Assembly (NCBI GenBank): GCA_035529695.1 | Contig: DATKWD010000161.1 | Location: 1-35,256 of the forward strand | Origin: DATKWD01 sp035529695 | GTDB taxonomy: Bacteria; Actinomycetota; Acidimicrobiia; Acidimicrobiales; Salinilacustritrichaceae | Length of the DNA stretch: 35,256 nt | Direction: 5' to 3' | In this document: piece by piece, positions 23,590 to 31,670 of the stretch | Position numbering within the stretch: the first letter of the stretch is position 1 | How the letters are laid out: the number at the start of each line of letters is the position of its first letter | The notes under the pieces: model-generated | What the model was told of the DNA's origin: nothing | What the model saw: only the letters and a program-made list of their open reading frames with translations | Databases searched by the model: none | Translations under genes and position numbers: made by a program

Positions 23590-26156
23590 TGCGGTTGCTC
23601 CGACTCATGAACGACGAGTTCGCGGTCGAGTTCCACCCGTATGTGACCGTCGTTGGCGACCTCGACGAGGGGTATCGGCGGCGGATCGTGGAGGTGATCG
23701 AGGGTCTCCCTCGTGGCGTGGCGGCCGATCTCGGAGGCCTCGTCGAGTCCCATGGCGTCGTGCTCGATCTCGACGCCGACAGCCTCGGGCTCCTCGACAT
23801 GCACAACTTCGACGTCGACGTGGTCGTCGCTGTCGACGACCTGCCGGGGAACGAGGGTTCTGGCGGTCCACCCGAGGCTTCCGGCCTCGAGAGCGAAGCC
23901 CGATCACTCGCCGAGCAGATCGGCGTCGCCGATGCTGAGGTGCTCCGGCGTCGCGAGGCTGTCGGGGAGGCACAGATCGAAGTCGAGCGGGCGGCGCACG
24001 CGATCGACGCACTCGAAGCCCGCGCCGAAGCCGAAGTCGAAGCCGTCGAACGCGAGTGGGCCGAGGAAGCGTCGACGAGAGAGGCTCGTTCGGCCGAGGT
24101 GGCCGCAGCAGCGGCGCTGCTGGCCGACACCGAGGCAACGCTCGACGCCGCTCGTGCTCGGCTCGCCGACGCCGAGAGTGTCGCCGTGCAGGCAAGAGAG
24201 GCCCGGGACGGTCTGGCTGTCGAGGCATCGGCTCTTGCGGGGCGGCTCGAGTCTGCGTCCGCTGGCCTCGACCCTGATGCGACGGGTGATGTCGAGGCGG
24301 CCGAACGCCACCTGGCCGCGGTGCGCGAGGCCGCCGACCGCGAGCGCGACGCCGAGCAGGTCGGGCAGTCGACACCCGAAGAGGAAGAGCCGGTCGAGCA
24401 TCGCCTGGCCCGACTCGAGGTGCAGAGAACCGATCTCGACGCCAAGCTGGCGGTCCTTGGCGGCGCCGAGACGATCGCCGTCGAGACGGCGATCCAGGGC
24501 CTCCGAACCGACGCTTCCGAACCGGCGCTCGTCGTCTCGGCTGATGCGCTCGAACTCGCCGACGAGATCGAGCTGGCTCGAGCCGACATCGCATCGCGAG
24601 GCGTCGGTCTCGCCGACGACGAAGGCCCGATGGTGGCGGCAAGAGCGCGTCTCGACGCGGCACGGCAGGCACTCGCGGACGCGGAGCAGCGAGTCCGCGT
24701 TCCACAGCTCGACCGTGACGAAATCGACCAGCTCGAGGTCGCGCATGCCGATGTGCTCGATGCCCAGGAGAAGTCGGAGGGAAGGTTCTCCAAGGGCCGC
24801 GCCGAGCGGCGGCTCGAAGAGGCGAGGGCGGCCGAGGATGCCGTGCTGCAACGCCTCGGGTTCGACTCCTACGCGGACTACATGATGGGCACATCGATGC
24901 TGCTCGTCGACGACGAGCAGGAGAATGCGCTCGACGAGGCCCGAGCCGAGCTGGCTGCTGCCGAGGATGCCTGGGCTGCACTCCAGGAGGGCGTCGATTC
25001 GACCGTCGAGCTCGCCTTGATGAAGGACAAGCTGCGCGTGCTGGACGAGAAGGCGTTGTTGTTGCTGGGTGAGCCACCGACCGGTGACGTGATCGACGCG
25101 CTGCGTGCGCACCGGGTTGCCGTTGCTCGAGTCGGCGACGACCACGGCCGCCTCGTCGCCGCGCTTCAGTCGGTCGGGATGGCCGTCGCTCACGAGGACC
25201 TCGAGACCGACGAGCTGGTGCTCCTGGCGGAGGACTGGATCGGGGTCGAGGCGGAGGCCAGTGGGTTGCGCGACTCGATCCTTCTCGAGCGCGCAGACGT
25301 CGACCTCGAGCTCGCCGAGGCCCGATCGCAGCTCAGCCAGGCGGCTGCCGGAATGTCCGGGCCGTCGCGTGAGGATCGGCTCAGGGCGCGCATCGACGAC
25401 GCGGTCGCCGCGCTGGACGCCGCCACCGAGCGGGTGCGGCGCCACGAGCGCACGAGCGAGGAAGTCGACGAGCTCCGAGCAGCATTCGCTGCGGTGACCC
25501 AGCGCGTCGAGGCTGCCACCGTCGAGGTGACCTCTGCCGAAGCAGTGCTCGAGGGAGCCGCTGGAGCGGCTGCCGAAGCCGAGGCGACCCACGCTGCGAT
25601 CGCGAGCGCCCATGGCGAGGTCGAGCGCACGGTGGACGCATGCGACGAGCCCGACGCCCTCGGCTCGGTCGAGGACGATTCGATGGCCGAGCGTCGTGCC
25701 GAAGCGCAGCTGGCCCGAGACGTCGTGGACGCTCAGCTCGTCGAGGCCCGAGAAGCTCTTGCGCTCGCCGAGGCCACGGCGGCGGAACTCCGCGAGAAGC
25801 ACCAGGATCTCGAGGCTGGACTGGACGCGGCACGCATGACTCCGATCGAGGCCTCGCCGTCCGTCGGGGCAGCGTCGGCGGAAGAAGTCGAGTGGTACCT
25901 GCTGTCACGTCTCGCCGCGCAGCGAAGGATCTCGTTCGCGGGGTCGGTGCCGCTGCTCATCGATCGAGCTCTCGACGGCCTGACCGGCGACGAGATCCAG
26001 GTGGTCCTCGATCGGCTCGAGCGCATGGCGGCGGCAGTTCAGCTCATCGTGATCTCCGACCATGAGGCGGCAAGCACATGGGCCGAGCGAGCCGGTGAGC
26101 AGCGCAGCGCGGTCGTGCGGCCCATGAAGCCGGCCGACGTCGTGCCGTTCGGCTGA
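23589..26156 (+). CDS. SMC/Rad50-like coiled-coil protein lacking Walker A
   Basis: The 855-aa protein has the plan of an SMC/RecN-type ATPase: a short N-terminal head strand (FAVEFHPYVTVVGDLDEG, 11-28), about 600 residues of Ala/Glu/Arg-rich coiled coil broken near 390-520, and a C-terminal head piece. In the tail, VPLLIDRALDGLTGDEI (787-803) aligns with a Walker B and D-loop and QLIVISDHE (818-826) with the switch strand. But where the P-loop should be (GxxGxGKS) it reads GDLDEGYRRR, with no Lys-Ser/Thr, and no LSGGE-like signature is visible. It may be a pseudo-ATPase scaffold. It is coupled to the small acidic and ArsA genes. Confidence 0.72.
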   Translation: MRLLRLMNDEFAVEFHPYVTVVGDLDEGYRRRIVEVIEGLPRGVAADLGGLVESHGVVLDLDADSLGLLDMHNFDVDVVVAVDDLPGNEGSGGPPEASGLESEARSLAEQIGVADAEVLRRREAVGEAQIEVERAAHAIDALEARAEAEVEAVEREWAEEASTREARSAEVAAAAALLADTEATLDAARARLADAESVAVQAREARDGLAVEASALAGRLESASAGLDPDATGDVEAAERHLAAVREAADRERDAEQVGQSTPEEEEPVEHRLARLEVQRTDLDAKLAVLGGAETIAVETAIQGLRTDASEPALVVSADALELADEIELARADIASRGVGLADDEGPMVAARARLDAARQALADAEQRVRVPQLDRDEIDQLEVAHADVLDAQEKSEGRFSKGRAERRLEEARAAEDAVLQRLGFDSYADYMMGTSMLLVDDEQENALDEARAELAAAEDAWAALQEGVDSTVELALMKDKLRVLDEKALLLLGEPPTGDVIDALRAHRVAVARVGDDHGRLVAALQSVGMAVAHEDLETDELVLLAEDWIGVEAEASGLRDSILLERADVDLELAEARSQLSQAAAGMSGPSREDRLRARIDDAVAALDAATERVRRHERTSEEVDELRAAFAAVTQRVEAATVEVTSAEAVLEGAAGAAAEAEATHAAIASAHGEVERTVDACDEPDALGSVEDDSMAERRAEAQLARDVVDAQLVEAREALALAEATAAELREKHQDLEAGLDAARMTPIEASPSVGAASAEEVEWYLLSRLAAQRRISFAGSVPLLIDRALDGLTGDEIQVVLDRLERMAAAVQLIVISDHEAASTWAERAGEQRSAVVRPMKPADVVPFG

Positions 26157-26181
26157 CCCGGTCAGCTCCCCGCACTACCAT
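26153..26181 (+). promoter_or_regulatory. Promoter of the eRF1-like gene
   Basis: CTGACC (26153-26158), a 17-base spacer and TACCAT (26176-26181) resemble a sigma-A promoter. Transcription would begin near 26188 and the GAGGAGG ribosome site at 26199-26205 fits a short leader before GTG 26212. Confidence 0.5.
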
Positions 26182-26211
26182 CAGCACTCCGAAGCGACGA
26201 GGAGGACCTGC

Positions 26212-27339
26212 GTGGAGCTCGATGAGGCCGGAATCGTTCGACTGTCGGGCATGAAGGGGTCATCTCCCATCGTCAGCTGCTATCTCGATATCGACGGGCG
26301 CACCCACGTGCGGCCGGCCGACTATCAGCGCGAGCTGTCGCACCTCCTTCGCCGAGCGCGAGCGCGTTCGGACGCACGCTCGCTCGACGCGGACTTCGAC
26401 CGGATCGAGGGCTTCGTCGCAGGCGAGTTCGATCGGTCGCGGGTTCGTGGGTTGGCGATGTTCTCAGCAGTCCAGGATGACTTCTGGGAAGTGGTCGAGG
26501 TGCCGGTGCCCGTGCGCTCGCATCTCGCAGTCAACCCCGCGCCGGCCGTCCGCCAGCTCGAGTCGATCGTGCAGCAACACGAGCCGATTGCCGTGCTTCT
26601 CGTCGACAAGCAGCGCACCCGCCTGTTCGAGTTCGCCCTCGGAGAACTGGTCGAGCAGACCGAGTTCGTCGACGAACTGCCTCGCGACTATGACGAGCGT
26701 GGCCAGAGCGAGCGGGGCTCGGTCGCTCCGCACATGGATGCGCTCCTCCAGCAACATGCCCGCCACGCAGCGCAGGCTGCCTTCGAACTGTCGAAGCGGA
26801 GCCCGTTCGCGCACCTCATCGTTGCCGGCTCGACGACCGTCGTGCCGATGGTGACCCAGTCGCTCCACCCGTACCTGAGCCAACGCCTCACCGACCTCGC
26901 CGATCTCGGGGTCACTGCCGGCGACCTGGGCGTCAACTCGGGACTCGACGAGGTGAGGAAGGCGTCCCTCGACGTCGAGGCCCGGCTCGAGCGGCGTCGT
27001 GAGCACGATCGGGTGTCGGAACTGCGAGATTCCGTGAAGGCAGGCGGGAGCGCGGTTGCCGGTCTGGAGGCGACTCTCGCAACGCTCGCAGAGCACCGGG
27101 TCTCTCGCCTCCTGGTGTCTGCCGGCTACCGAGACAGCGGTTGGCGCTGCCAGGCATGCGGTCGGCTTGCGGTCATCGGACGGACGTGTCCGGCCTGTTC
27201 GGCCTCGATGGACGAGGTCGAGGACGTGGTCGAGGAGGCCGTGCACGAGGCCTTGGTCGACGGCTCCGAGGTCGAAGTGTGTGTCGACAACGCCGATCTC
27301 GACGTGCTCGGTCGCATCGGCGCACTGCTTCGCTATTGA
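26212..27339 (+). CDS. Bacterial eRF1-like (baeRF/Vms1-type) protein
   Basis: The 375-aa protein has the eRF1 domain 2 and 3 layout found in bacterial eRF1-like (baeRF) and Vms1/Ankzf1 families. The stretch AVLLVDKQRTRLFEFALGEL leads to a loop with RGQS (163-166) at the place of the eRF1 GGQ, then PFAHLIVAGSTTVVPMV. A pelota-type domain with RLLVSAGYRDSG follows, and a zinc ribbon with Cys313, 316, 326 and 329 sits in the tail. Vms1-like enzymes release stalled peptidyl-tRNA, so a ribosome-rescue role is plausible. GTG 26212 has a strong GAGGAGG site and its own promoter. The stop overlaps the ROK kinase start (TTGA). Confidence 0.78.
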   Translation: MELDEAGIVRLSGMKGSSPIVSCYLDIDGRTHVRPADYQRELSHLLRRARARSDARSLDADFDRIEGFVAGEFDRSRVRGLAMFSAVQDDFWEVVEVPVPVRSHLAVNPAPAVRQLESIVQQHEPIAVLLVDKQRTRLFEFALGELVEQTEFVDELPRDYDERGQSERGSVAPHMDALLQQHARHAAQAAFELSKRSPFAHLIVAGSTTVVPMVTQSLHPYLSQRLTDLADLGVTAGDLGVNSGLDEVRKASLDVEARLERRREHDRVSELRDSVKAGGSAVAGLEATLATLAEHRVSRLLVSAGYRDSGWRCQACGRLAVIGRTCPACSASMDEVEDVVEEAVHEALVDGSEVEVCVDNADLDVLGRIGALLRY

Positions 27340-28280
27340 GCCGACGCACCGTCGGAGTCGATGTCGGTGGCACCAAGGTGCTCGCCGTCGCAGTCGATCC
27401 CGCTGCGCCCACCGAAGTCCTCGCATCTGCGCGGGTCTCGACGCCGACGGGCGGGTCGGCGATCGTGCAGGCCATCGCCGAGGTGGTCCATCAGGTGGAC
27501 TCCGACCCCACGCACGAAGTTGGTGTCGGAGTGGCTGGGCTGGTCGATCGCAACGGAGTGGTCTGGACCTCCCCCAACCTCCGTGGGGTCGACCGCTTCG
27601 ACTTGCGGAACGAGCTCGTCGGTCGGCTCGGCCGACACGTGGTGATCGAGAACGATGCCACGGCTGCGGCGATGGCCGAAGCCCGGTTCGGGGCGGGAGT
27701 CGGACGCACGGATGTGATCTTCGTCGCGCTCGGTACCGGCATCGGCGGTGCGCTGGTCGTCGACGGGCAGGTGCGACGCGGCGTGAACGGCTTCGCGGGA
27801 GAATTCGGTCACATGATCGTGGAGCGCGGCGGCGTCCGTTGCGTGTGTGGCCGGCGCGGATGTTGGGAGCGCTACGCCTCCGGGGCCGCCCTCGAACGGA
27901 TGGCTCACGATCGCGAACAGGCCGGCGACTGGCAGGGTCGGCCCCTCGCGACCGCGATCAGCGGTGAGGAGATCATCGAGGCGGCTCGCGTCGGGCACCC
28001 CACCGCGATCCTGGTGCTCGACGAGTTCAGCGGCTGGATCGGGCTCGGCGTCGCGAACCTGGTTGCGGCGCTCGACCCGCAGTGCGTGATCCTCGGCGGA
28101 GGTGTGCTCGACGCGGGTGACGTGCTGCTCGAACCCATCCGGTCGGCAGTGCGCGCATCACTGTTCGGTGTCGAGCGCCGACCCGACGTCGAGGTCGTGG
28201 CTGCGACGCTCGGGTCGATGGCCGGAGCCGTCGGTGCCGCACTGCTCGCCGCCGAGTCGATCACCGACCCGCCGCCCTGA
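27336..28280 (+). CDS. ROK-family glucokinase
   Basis: The 314-aa protein phosphorylates a hexose, probably glucose, using ATP (or polyphosphate in some family members). It has DVGGTK at 9-14, the catalytic Asp107 in IENDATAAA, ALGTGIGGAL, and the ROK zinc site with His159 (GEFGHM) and Cys169, 171 and 176 (CVCGRRGC). The TTG at 27336 overlaps the upstream stop by four bases (TTGA), and the next residues (SRRTVGVDVGG) place the phosphate loop at the correct distance. It is co-transcribed with the eRF1-like gene, an unexpected pairing. Confidence 0.88.
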   Translation: MSRRTVGVDVGGTKVLAVAVDPAAPTEVLASARVSTPTGGSAIVQAIAEVVHQVDSDPTHEVGVGVAGLVDRNGVVWTSPNLRGVDRFDLRNELVGRLGRHVVIENDATAAAMAEARFGAGVGRTDVIFVALGTGIGGALVVDGQVRRGVNGFAGEFGHMIVERGGVRCVCGRRGCWERYASGAALERMAHDREQAGDWQGRPLATAISGEEIIEAARVGHPTAILVLDEFSGWIGLGVANLVAALDPQCVILGGGVLDAGDVLLEPIRSAVRASLFGVERRPDVEVVAATLGSMAGAVGAALLAAESITDPPP

Positions 28281-28312
28281 AACGGGTTCTCGGCGGGTGC
28301 CGGGGCCAGCAG

Positions 28313-28318
28313 TACCCT
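28313..28318 (+). promoter_or_regulatory. -10 element (TACCCT) of the aminotransferase gene
   Basis: TACCCT ends seven bases before ATG 28326, while the earlier ATG at 28320 is only one base away. The leaderless rule selects 28326, making the protein begin MEFRR. Confidence 0.55.
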
Positions 28319-28325
28319 GATGTCG

Positions 28326-29507
28326 ATGGAGTTCCGCCGAATCACGTCGTTGCCGCCGTACGTCTTCACCATCATCGATGGACTCAAGGTCGAGGCCCGG
28401 AGGGCCGGAGCCGACGTCGTCGATCTCGGGTTCGGCAATCCCGACCTGCCCTCACCCGAGGTGGCGGTCGAGAAGCTGGCCGAGGCGGTCCACAACCCCA
28501 AGAACCATCGCTATTCGCTTTCGCGAGGCATCCCGAAGCTGCGCCAGGCTGCCGCTGATCTCTATCTCCGTCGGTTCGGCGTCGAGCTCGATGCCGAGAC
28601 CGAGGTGGTGGCCACCATCGGCGCCAAGGAGGGCTACTCGCACCTGATGTGGGTGTTGCTGCAGCCCGGAGATGCCGCGCTGGTTCCTTCCCCGTCGTAC
28701 CCGATCCACATCTGGGGCCCGCTGTTCGCCGGTGCCGACGTACGCGAGATCCCGATGAGCGTCGACGGCGACTTCATGGAGAACGTCCGCGAGGCCTACG
28801 AATACTCGTGGCCGAAGCCGCGGGTCATCGTCACCAGCTTCCCCCACAACCCGACCACGGCGTGTGTCGACCTCGACTTCTTCCAGGATCTGGTCGACTT
28901 CGCCCGTGAGCGCGATGTGGTCATCGTGCACGACAACGCCTATGCCGAGCTGGGCTTCGATGGGTACGAACCCCCGTCCATCCTTCAGGCCGAAGGGGCC
29001 AAGGAGTGCGCGGTCGAGCTCTACTCGATGACCAAATCGTTTTCGATGGCCGGGTGGCGAGTTGCCTTCCTCGTCGGGAACCGCGAGGTCGTCGGCGCCC
29101 TCGCCAAGCTCAAGTCGTACCTCGACTACGGGACGTTTCAGCCGATTCAGATCGCAGCGACCGTGACGCTCAACGAGGCGACGTCGCACCCCAAGGAGGT
29201 GCAGGCCCTCTACCAGTCGCGCCGTGACTCGCTGTGCGACGGTCTCGATCGCATGGGATGGCAGATTCCCCGGCCCAAGGGAACGATGTTCGCGTGGGCG
29301 CCGATCCCCGAGCCCTATGCCGAGATGGGTTCGGTCGAGTTCGCGTCGTTCCTGGTCCGAGAGGCCAACGTGGCCACCTCGCCCGGCGTCGGCTTCGGCC
29401 CGGGCGGAGACGGCTTCGTCCGCTTCGCCCTCATCGAGAACGAGCAGCGGATCACCCAGGCCATCCGCCAGATGCGAAAGGCACTCACCCGGCTCGAGCA
29501 GCCGTAG
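28326..29507 (+). CDS. PLP aminotransferase, AlaC-like
   Basis: The 393-aa class I/II aminotransferase begins with EFRRITSLPPYVFTIIDGLK, typical of the AlaC (glutamate-pyruvate) group and close to LL-diaminopimelate aminotransferases. It has DLGFGNPDLPSP at 33-44, RYSLSRGIPKLR near 62-73, FPHNPTT at 172-178, HDNAYAEL with Asp203 and Tyr206, and the PLP lysine in SMTKSFSMAGWR (Lys237). Length is normal. It most likely interconverts alanine and pyruvate with glutamate. The gene has its own promoter and converges on a TetR gene with a seven-base gap. Confidence 0.88.
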   Translation: MEFRRITSLPPYVFTIIDGLKVEARRAGADVVDLGFGNPDLPSPEVAVEKLAEAVHNPKNHRYSLSRGIPKLRQAAADLYLRRFGVELDAETEVVATIGAKEGYSHLMWVLLQPGDAALVPSPSYPIHIWGPLFAGADVREIPMSVDGDFMENVREAYEYSWPKPRVIVTSFPHNPTTACVDLDFFQDLVDFARERDVVIVHDNAYAELGFDGYEPPSILQAEGAKECAVELYSMTKSFSMAGWRVAFLVGNREVVGALAKLKSYLDYGTFQPIQIAATVTLNEATSHPKEVQALYQSRRDSLCDGLDRMGWQIPRPKGTMFAWAPIPEPYAEMGSVEFASFLVREANVATSPGVGFGPGGDGFVRFALIENEQRITQAIRQMRKALTRLEQP

Positions 29508-29525
29508 TTCGCAATCAGGGCTGCT
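29497..29525. terminator. Bidirectional hairpin at convergent gene ends
   Basis: AGCAGCC (29497-29503) pairs with GGCTGCT (29519-29525) around a 15-base loop that contains both stop codons of the aminotransferase and TetR genes. No T-tract follows. The same design is seen at 16155-16182. Confidence 0.45.
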
Positions 29526-30120
29526 TGCCGAAGGCCCCGTAGAGACAGAACGAGACCAGGTCGTCAGCCACTTCGGTGGCATCGCGCCCCGCACCCTGCA
29601 CGAAGGTTCGATAGAGGTGCCCCAACGTGCCGACCATGGCATGCGCGAGCATCACCGGGTCGTCGTGATGGATCCGGCCGGCCTCGATGGCTTCTTGGAG
29701 GTGGGCGGCTACGTCGGCCACGGCGATCTCCTCACCTCGACGGACGCGGTCGGCGAAGAGCGAGTCGTTGGCTGCGAACTGCACGAGTTGACTCAGTTCG
29801 GGCCGCTCGTCGGCCCAGGTGATCGAGGCCCGGAGGCCGAGTTCGATGCGTCGGATCGGGTCGGTCTCGCCGGCGATCGCCGCGTCCTGGAGTCGTCGTA
29901 GTTCTTGCTGGCCGGTACGAAGAATGTGGACGAACAGGGCCTCCTTCGAGTCGAAGTACCAGTAGAAGACGCCCTTGCCCACGCCGAGGCTCCCGACGAT
30001 GTCGGCCACCGATGTCGAGTGGTACCCGCGCTGGGCGAACAGGCGGGTGGCTTCGGTGACGAGCTGGTTGCGTCGCTCGACGCCGCGAGCGGTGATGCGG
30101 CGGGTCAATCGAGCGCCCAT
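29515..30120 (-). CDS. TetR-family regulator, probably of glpK
   Basis: The 201-aa protein has a TetR helix-turn-helix at about 15-60 (VTEATRLFAQRGYHSTSVADIVGSLGVGKGVFYWYFDSKEALF) and a helical effector domain. It overlaps the end of glpK: ATG 30120 overlaps by 16 bases, and an in-frame TTG at 30108 overlaps by exactly four (TTGA). Two other couplings in this window use that TTGA design, so TTG could be the real start (197 aa). Co-transcription with glpK suggests it controls the glycerol kinase operon or senses a related lipid metabolite. The ligand is unknown. Confidence 0.85.
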   Translation of the reverse strand: MGARLTRRITARGVERRNQLVTEATRLFAQRGYHSTSVADIVGSLGVGKGVFYWYFDSKEALFVHILRTGQQELRRLQDAAIAGETDPIRRIELGLRASITWADERPELSQLVQFAANDSLFADRVRRGEEIAVADVAAHLQEAIEAGRIHHDDPVMLAHAMVGTLGHLYRTFVQGAGRDATEVADDLVSFCLYGAFGKQP

Positions 30121-31589
30121 CCGCGAGCGCGCTCGACGGCCCGTTTCCACTGGGCGTAGTCGGCGTCGGCCGCGGTTCGATCCTCCGACGGGGTGACCTC
30201 GACGTCGATGGCCCACTGGTCGGCGATCTCTGCGGTCGAGCTCCAGACTCCCTCGGCCAGCCCTGCGAGGTAGGCCGCGCCGAGTGCCGTGGTCTCCTGC
30301 ACCACGGGCCGGCTGACCGGGACGCCGAGCTGGTCGGCCTGGAGCTGGAGCAGCAGCTGCATCACCGACGCGCCGCCGTCGGCGCGCAGGGCAGCCACTG
30401 GCCGCCCCGAGGCCGCGGACATGGTGTCGACGACGTCGCGGGTCTGGTAGGCCATGGCCTCCACCGTCGCACGCACGAGGTGTGCCTTCGTGGTACCGCG
30501 CGTGAGGCCGACGATCGTGCCGCGTGCATAGGGGTCCCAGTAGGGACTTCCCAACCCGGTGAATGCCGGGACGAGCACGACGCCATCGGTGCTCGCGACC
30601 GACGTAGCGAGCGCTTCGGTCTCACTGGCGTCGTCGATGATCCCGAGCCCGTCGCGAAGCCACTGGATCGCGGCTCCGGTGACGAAGATGGCGCCCTCGA
30701 GGGCATAGGTGGTCGACGCGGCGTCGACCGAGCCGAGCGACCAGCCGATGGTGGTGAGGAGACCATCGACCGGCTCGGGTCGCATGGGGCCGACGTTCAT
30801 GAGAACGAAGGACCCGGTGCCGTAGGTGTTCTTCGTCATTCCGGGCTCGAAGCACGCCTGACCGAACAGCGCCGCCTGCTGATCACCTGCGATCCCACTG
30901 ATCGGGATTCCGGCGGTGACCCCCGCACCCGTCGCGGTGAGCCCGAGGCGGCCGCTGCTCGGCCCGATGTCGGGAAGGGTGTGTGTCGGCACCCCGAAGA
31001 GATCGCAGAGCTCGTCTGACCAGGAGAGCGTCGAGATGTCGAACAACATGGTCCGGGAGGCGTTCGACGGCTCGGTGACGTGGACCTGCCCGCCGGTGAG
31101 GTTCCAGACCAACCACGAGTCGATGGTGCCGAACGCCAGGTCGCCGTCGACGGTGAGCCCTCCTTCGGTGAGGAGCCACTCGATCTTCGAACCGGAGAAG
31201 TAGGGGTCGAGGACGAGCCCGGTCGTGGCCCGAACCATCGGCAGATGACCAGCCTCGGCCAACGCATCGCAGCGGCCGGCGGTCCGTCGGTCCTGCCACA
31301 CGATGGCCCGGTGCCGCGGTGTTCCGGTCGAGCGACTCCACGCGACGATGGTTTCGCGTTGGTCGGTGATGCCGATCGCGGCGATCGGCTCGGTGAGTGT
31401 GGCCTCGAGCTCGGACAACGTCACTTGGACGGCCCGCCAGATCTCGTCTGCGTCGTGCTCGACCCAGCCCGGCTTGGGGAAGTGCTGCGTGAACTCCCGG
31501 TAGGCCCACCCGACGACGGCACCTCTGTGGTCCACCGCCACCGAACGCACGCCGGTGGTTCCTGCATCGATTGCCACCACGACGCCCAT
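30105..31589 (-). CDS. glpK: Glycerol kinase
   Basis: The 494-aa enzyme makes sn-glycerol-3-phosphate from glycerol and ATP. It has IDAGTTGVRS at 7-16, the glycerol-binding Arg78-Glu79 (DQRET), Tyr130 in DPYFSGSK, catalytic Asp236 in AGDQQAALFGQ, Phe261 in YGTGSF, and GLTRGTTKAHLVRATVEAMAYQ. All glycerol contacts known from the E. coli enzyme are kept, unlike the kinase at 8999-10444. ATG 31589 follows TACCCT by seven bases without a ribosome site. Its product feeds glpD (12.3-14.1 kb). The downstream TetR gene overlaps its end. Confidence 0.93.
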   Translation of the reverse strand: MGVVVAIDAGTTGVRSVAVDHRGAVVGWAYREFTQHFPKPGWVEHDADEIWRAVQVTLSELEATLTEPIAAIGITDQRETIVAWSRSTGTPRHRAIVWQDRRTAGRCDALAEAGHLPMVRATTGLVLDPYFSGSKIEWLLTEGGLTVDGDLAFGTIDSWLVWNLTGGQVHVTEPSNASRTMLFDISTLSWSDELCDLFGVPTHTLPDIGPSSGRLGLTATGAGVTAGIPISGIAGDQQAALFGQACFEPGMTKNTYGTGSFVLMNVGPMRPEPVDGLLTTIGWSLGSVDAASTTYALEGAIFVTGAAIQWLRDGLGIIDDASETEALATSVASTDGVVLVPAFTGLGSPYWDPYARGTIVGLTRGTTKAHLVRATVEAMAYQTRDVVDTMSAASGRPVAALRADGGASVMQLLLQLQADQLGVPVSRPVVQETTALGAAYLAGLAEGVWSSTAEIADQWAIDVEVTPSEDRTAADADYAQWKRAVERARGWALD

Positions 31590-31596
31590 CGGGGTC

Positions 31597-31602
31597 AGGG
31601 TA
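31597..31602 (-). promoter_or_regulatory. -10 element (TACCCT) of glpK
   Basis: On the minus strand TACCCT is followed by seven bases and ATG 31589. This is a leaderless layout identical to that of the aminotransferase gene. It lies 31 bp from the divergent phosphofructokinase -10. Confidence 0.55.
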
Positions 31603-31633
31603 GTCACCGTCCACCGCGACGCCGGCCACGGCC

Positions 31634-31639
31634 TACGGT
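31634..31639 (+). promoter_or_regulatory. -10 element (TACGGT) of the phosphofructokinase gene
   Basis: TACGGT would start transcription near 31646, giving a leader of about 25 bases that carries AAGGAG (31659-31664) six bases before GTG 31671. No clear -35 hexamer is seen. Confidence 0.4.
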
Positions 31640-31670
31640 GGTGACGCATCTGCCCGAGAAGGAGAACGAC

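Noticed and set aside
24866..24880. T-loop-like GGTTCGACTCC
   Set aside because: It is within the SMC-like gene and lacks cloverleaf pairing; chance match.
23904..25802. 632-codon minus-strand frame
   Set aside because: Antisense of the coiled-coil gene; high GC keeps it open, and it has no start signal or recognised domain.
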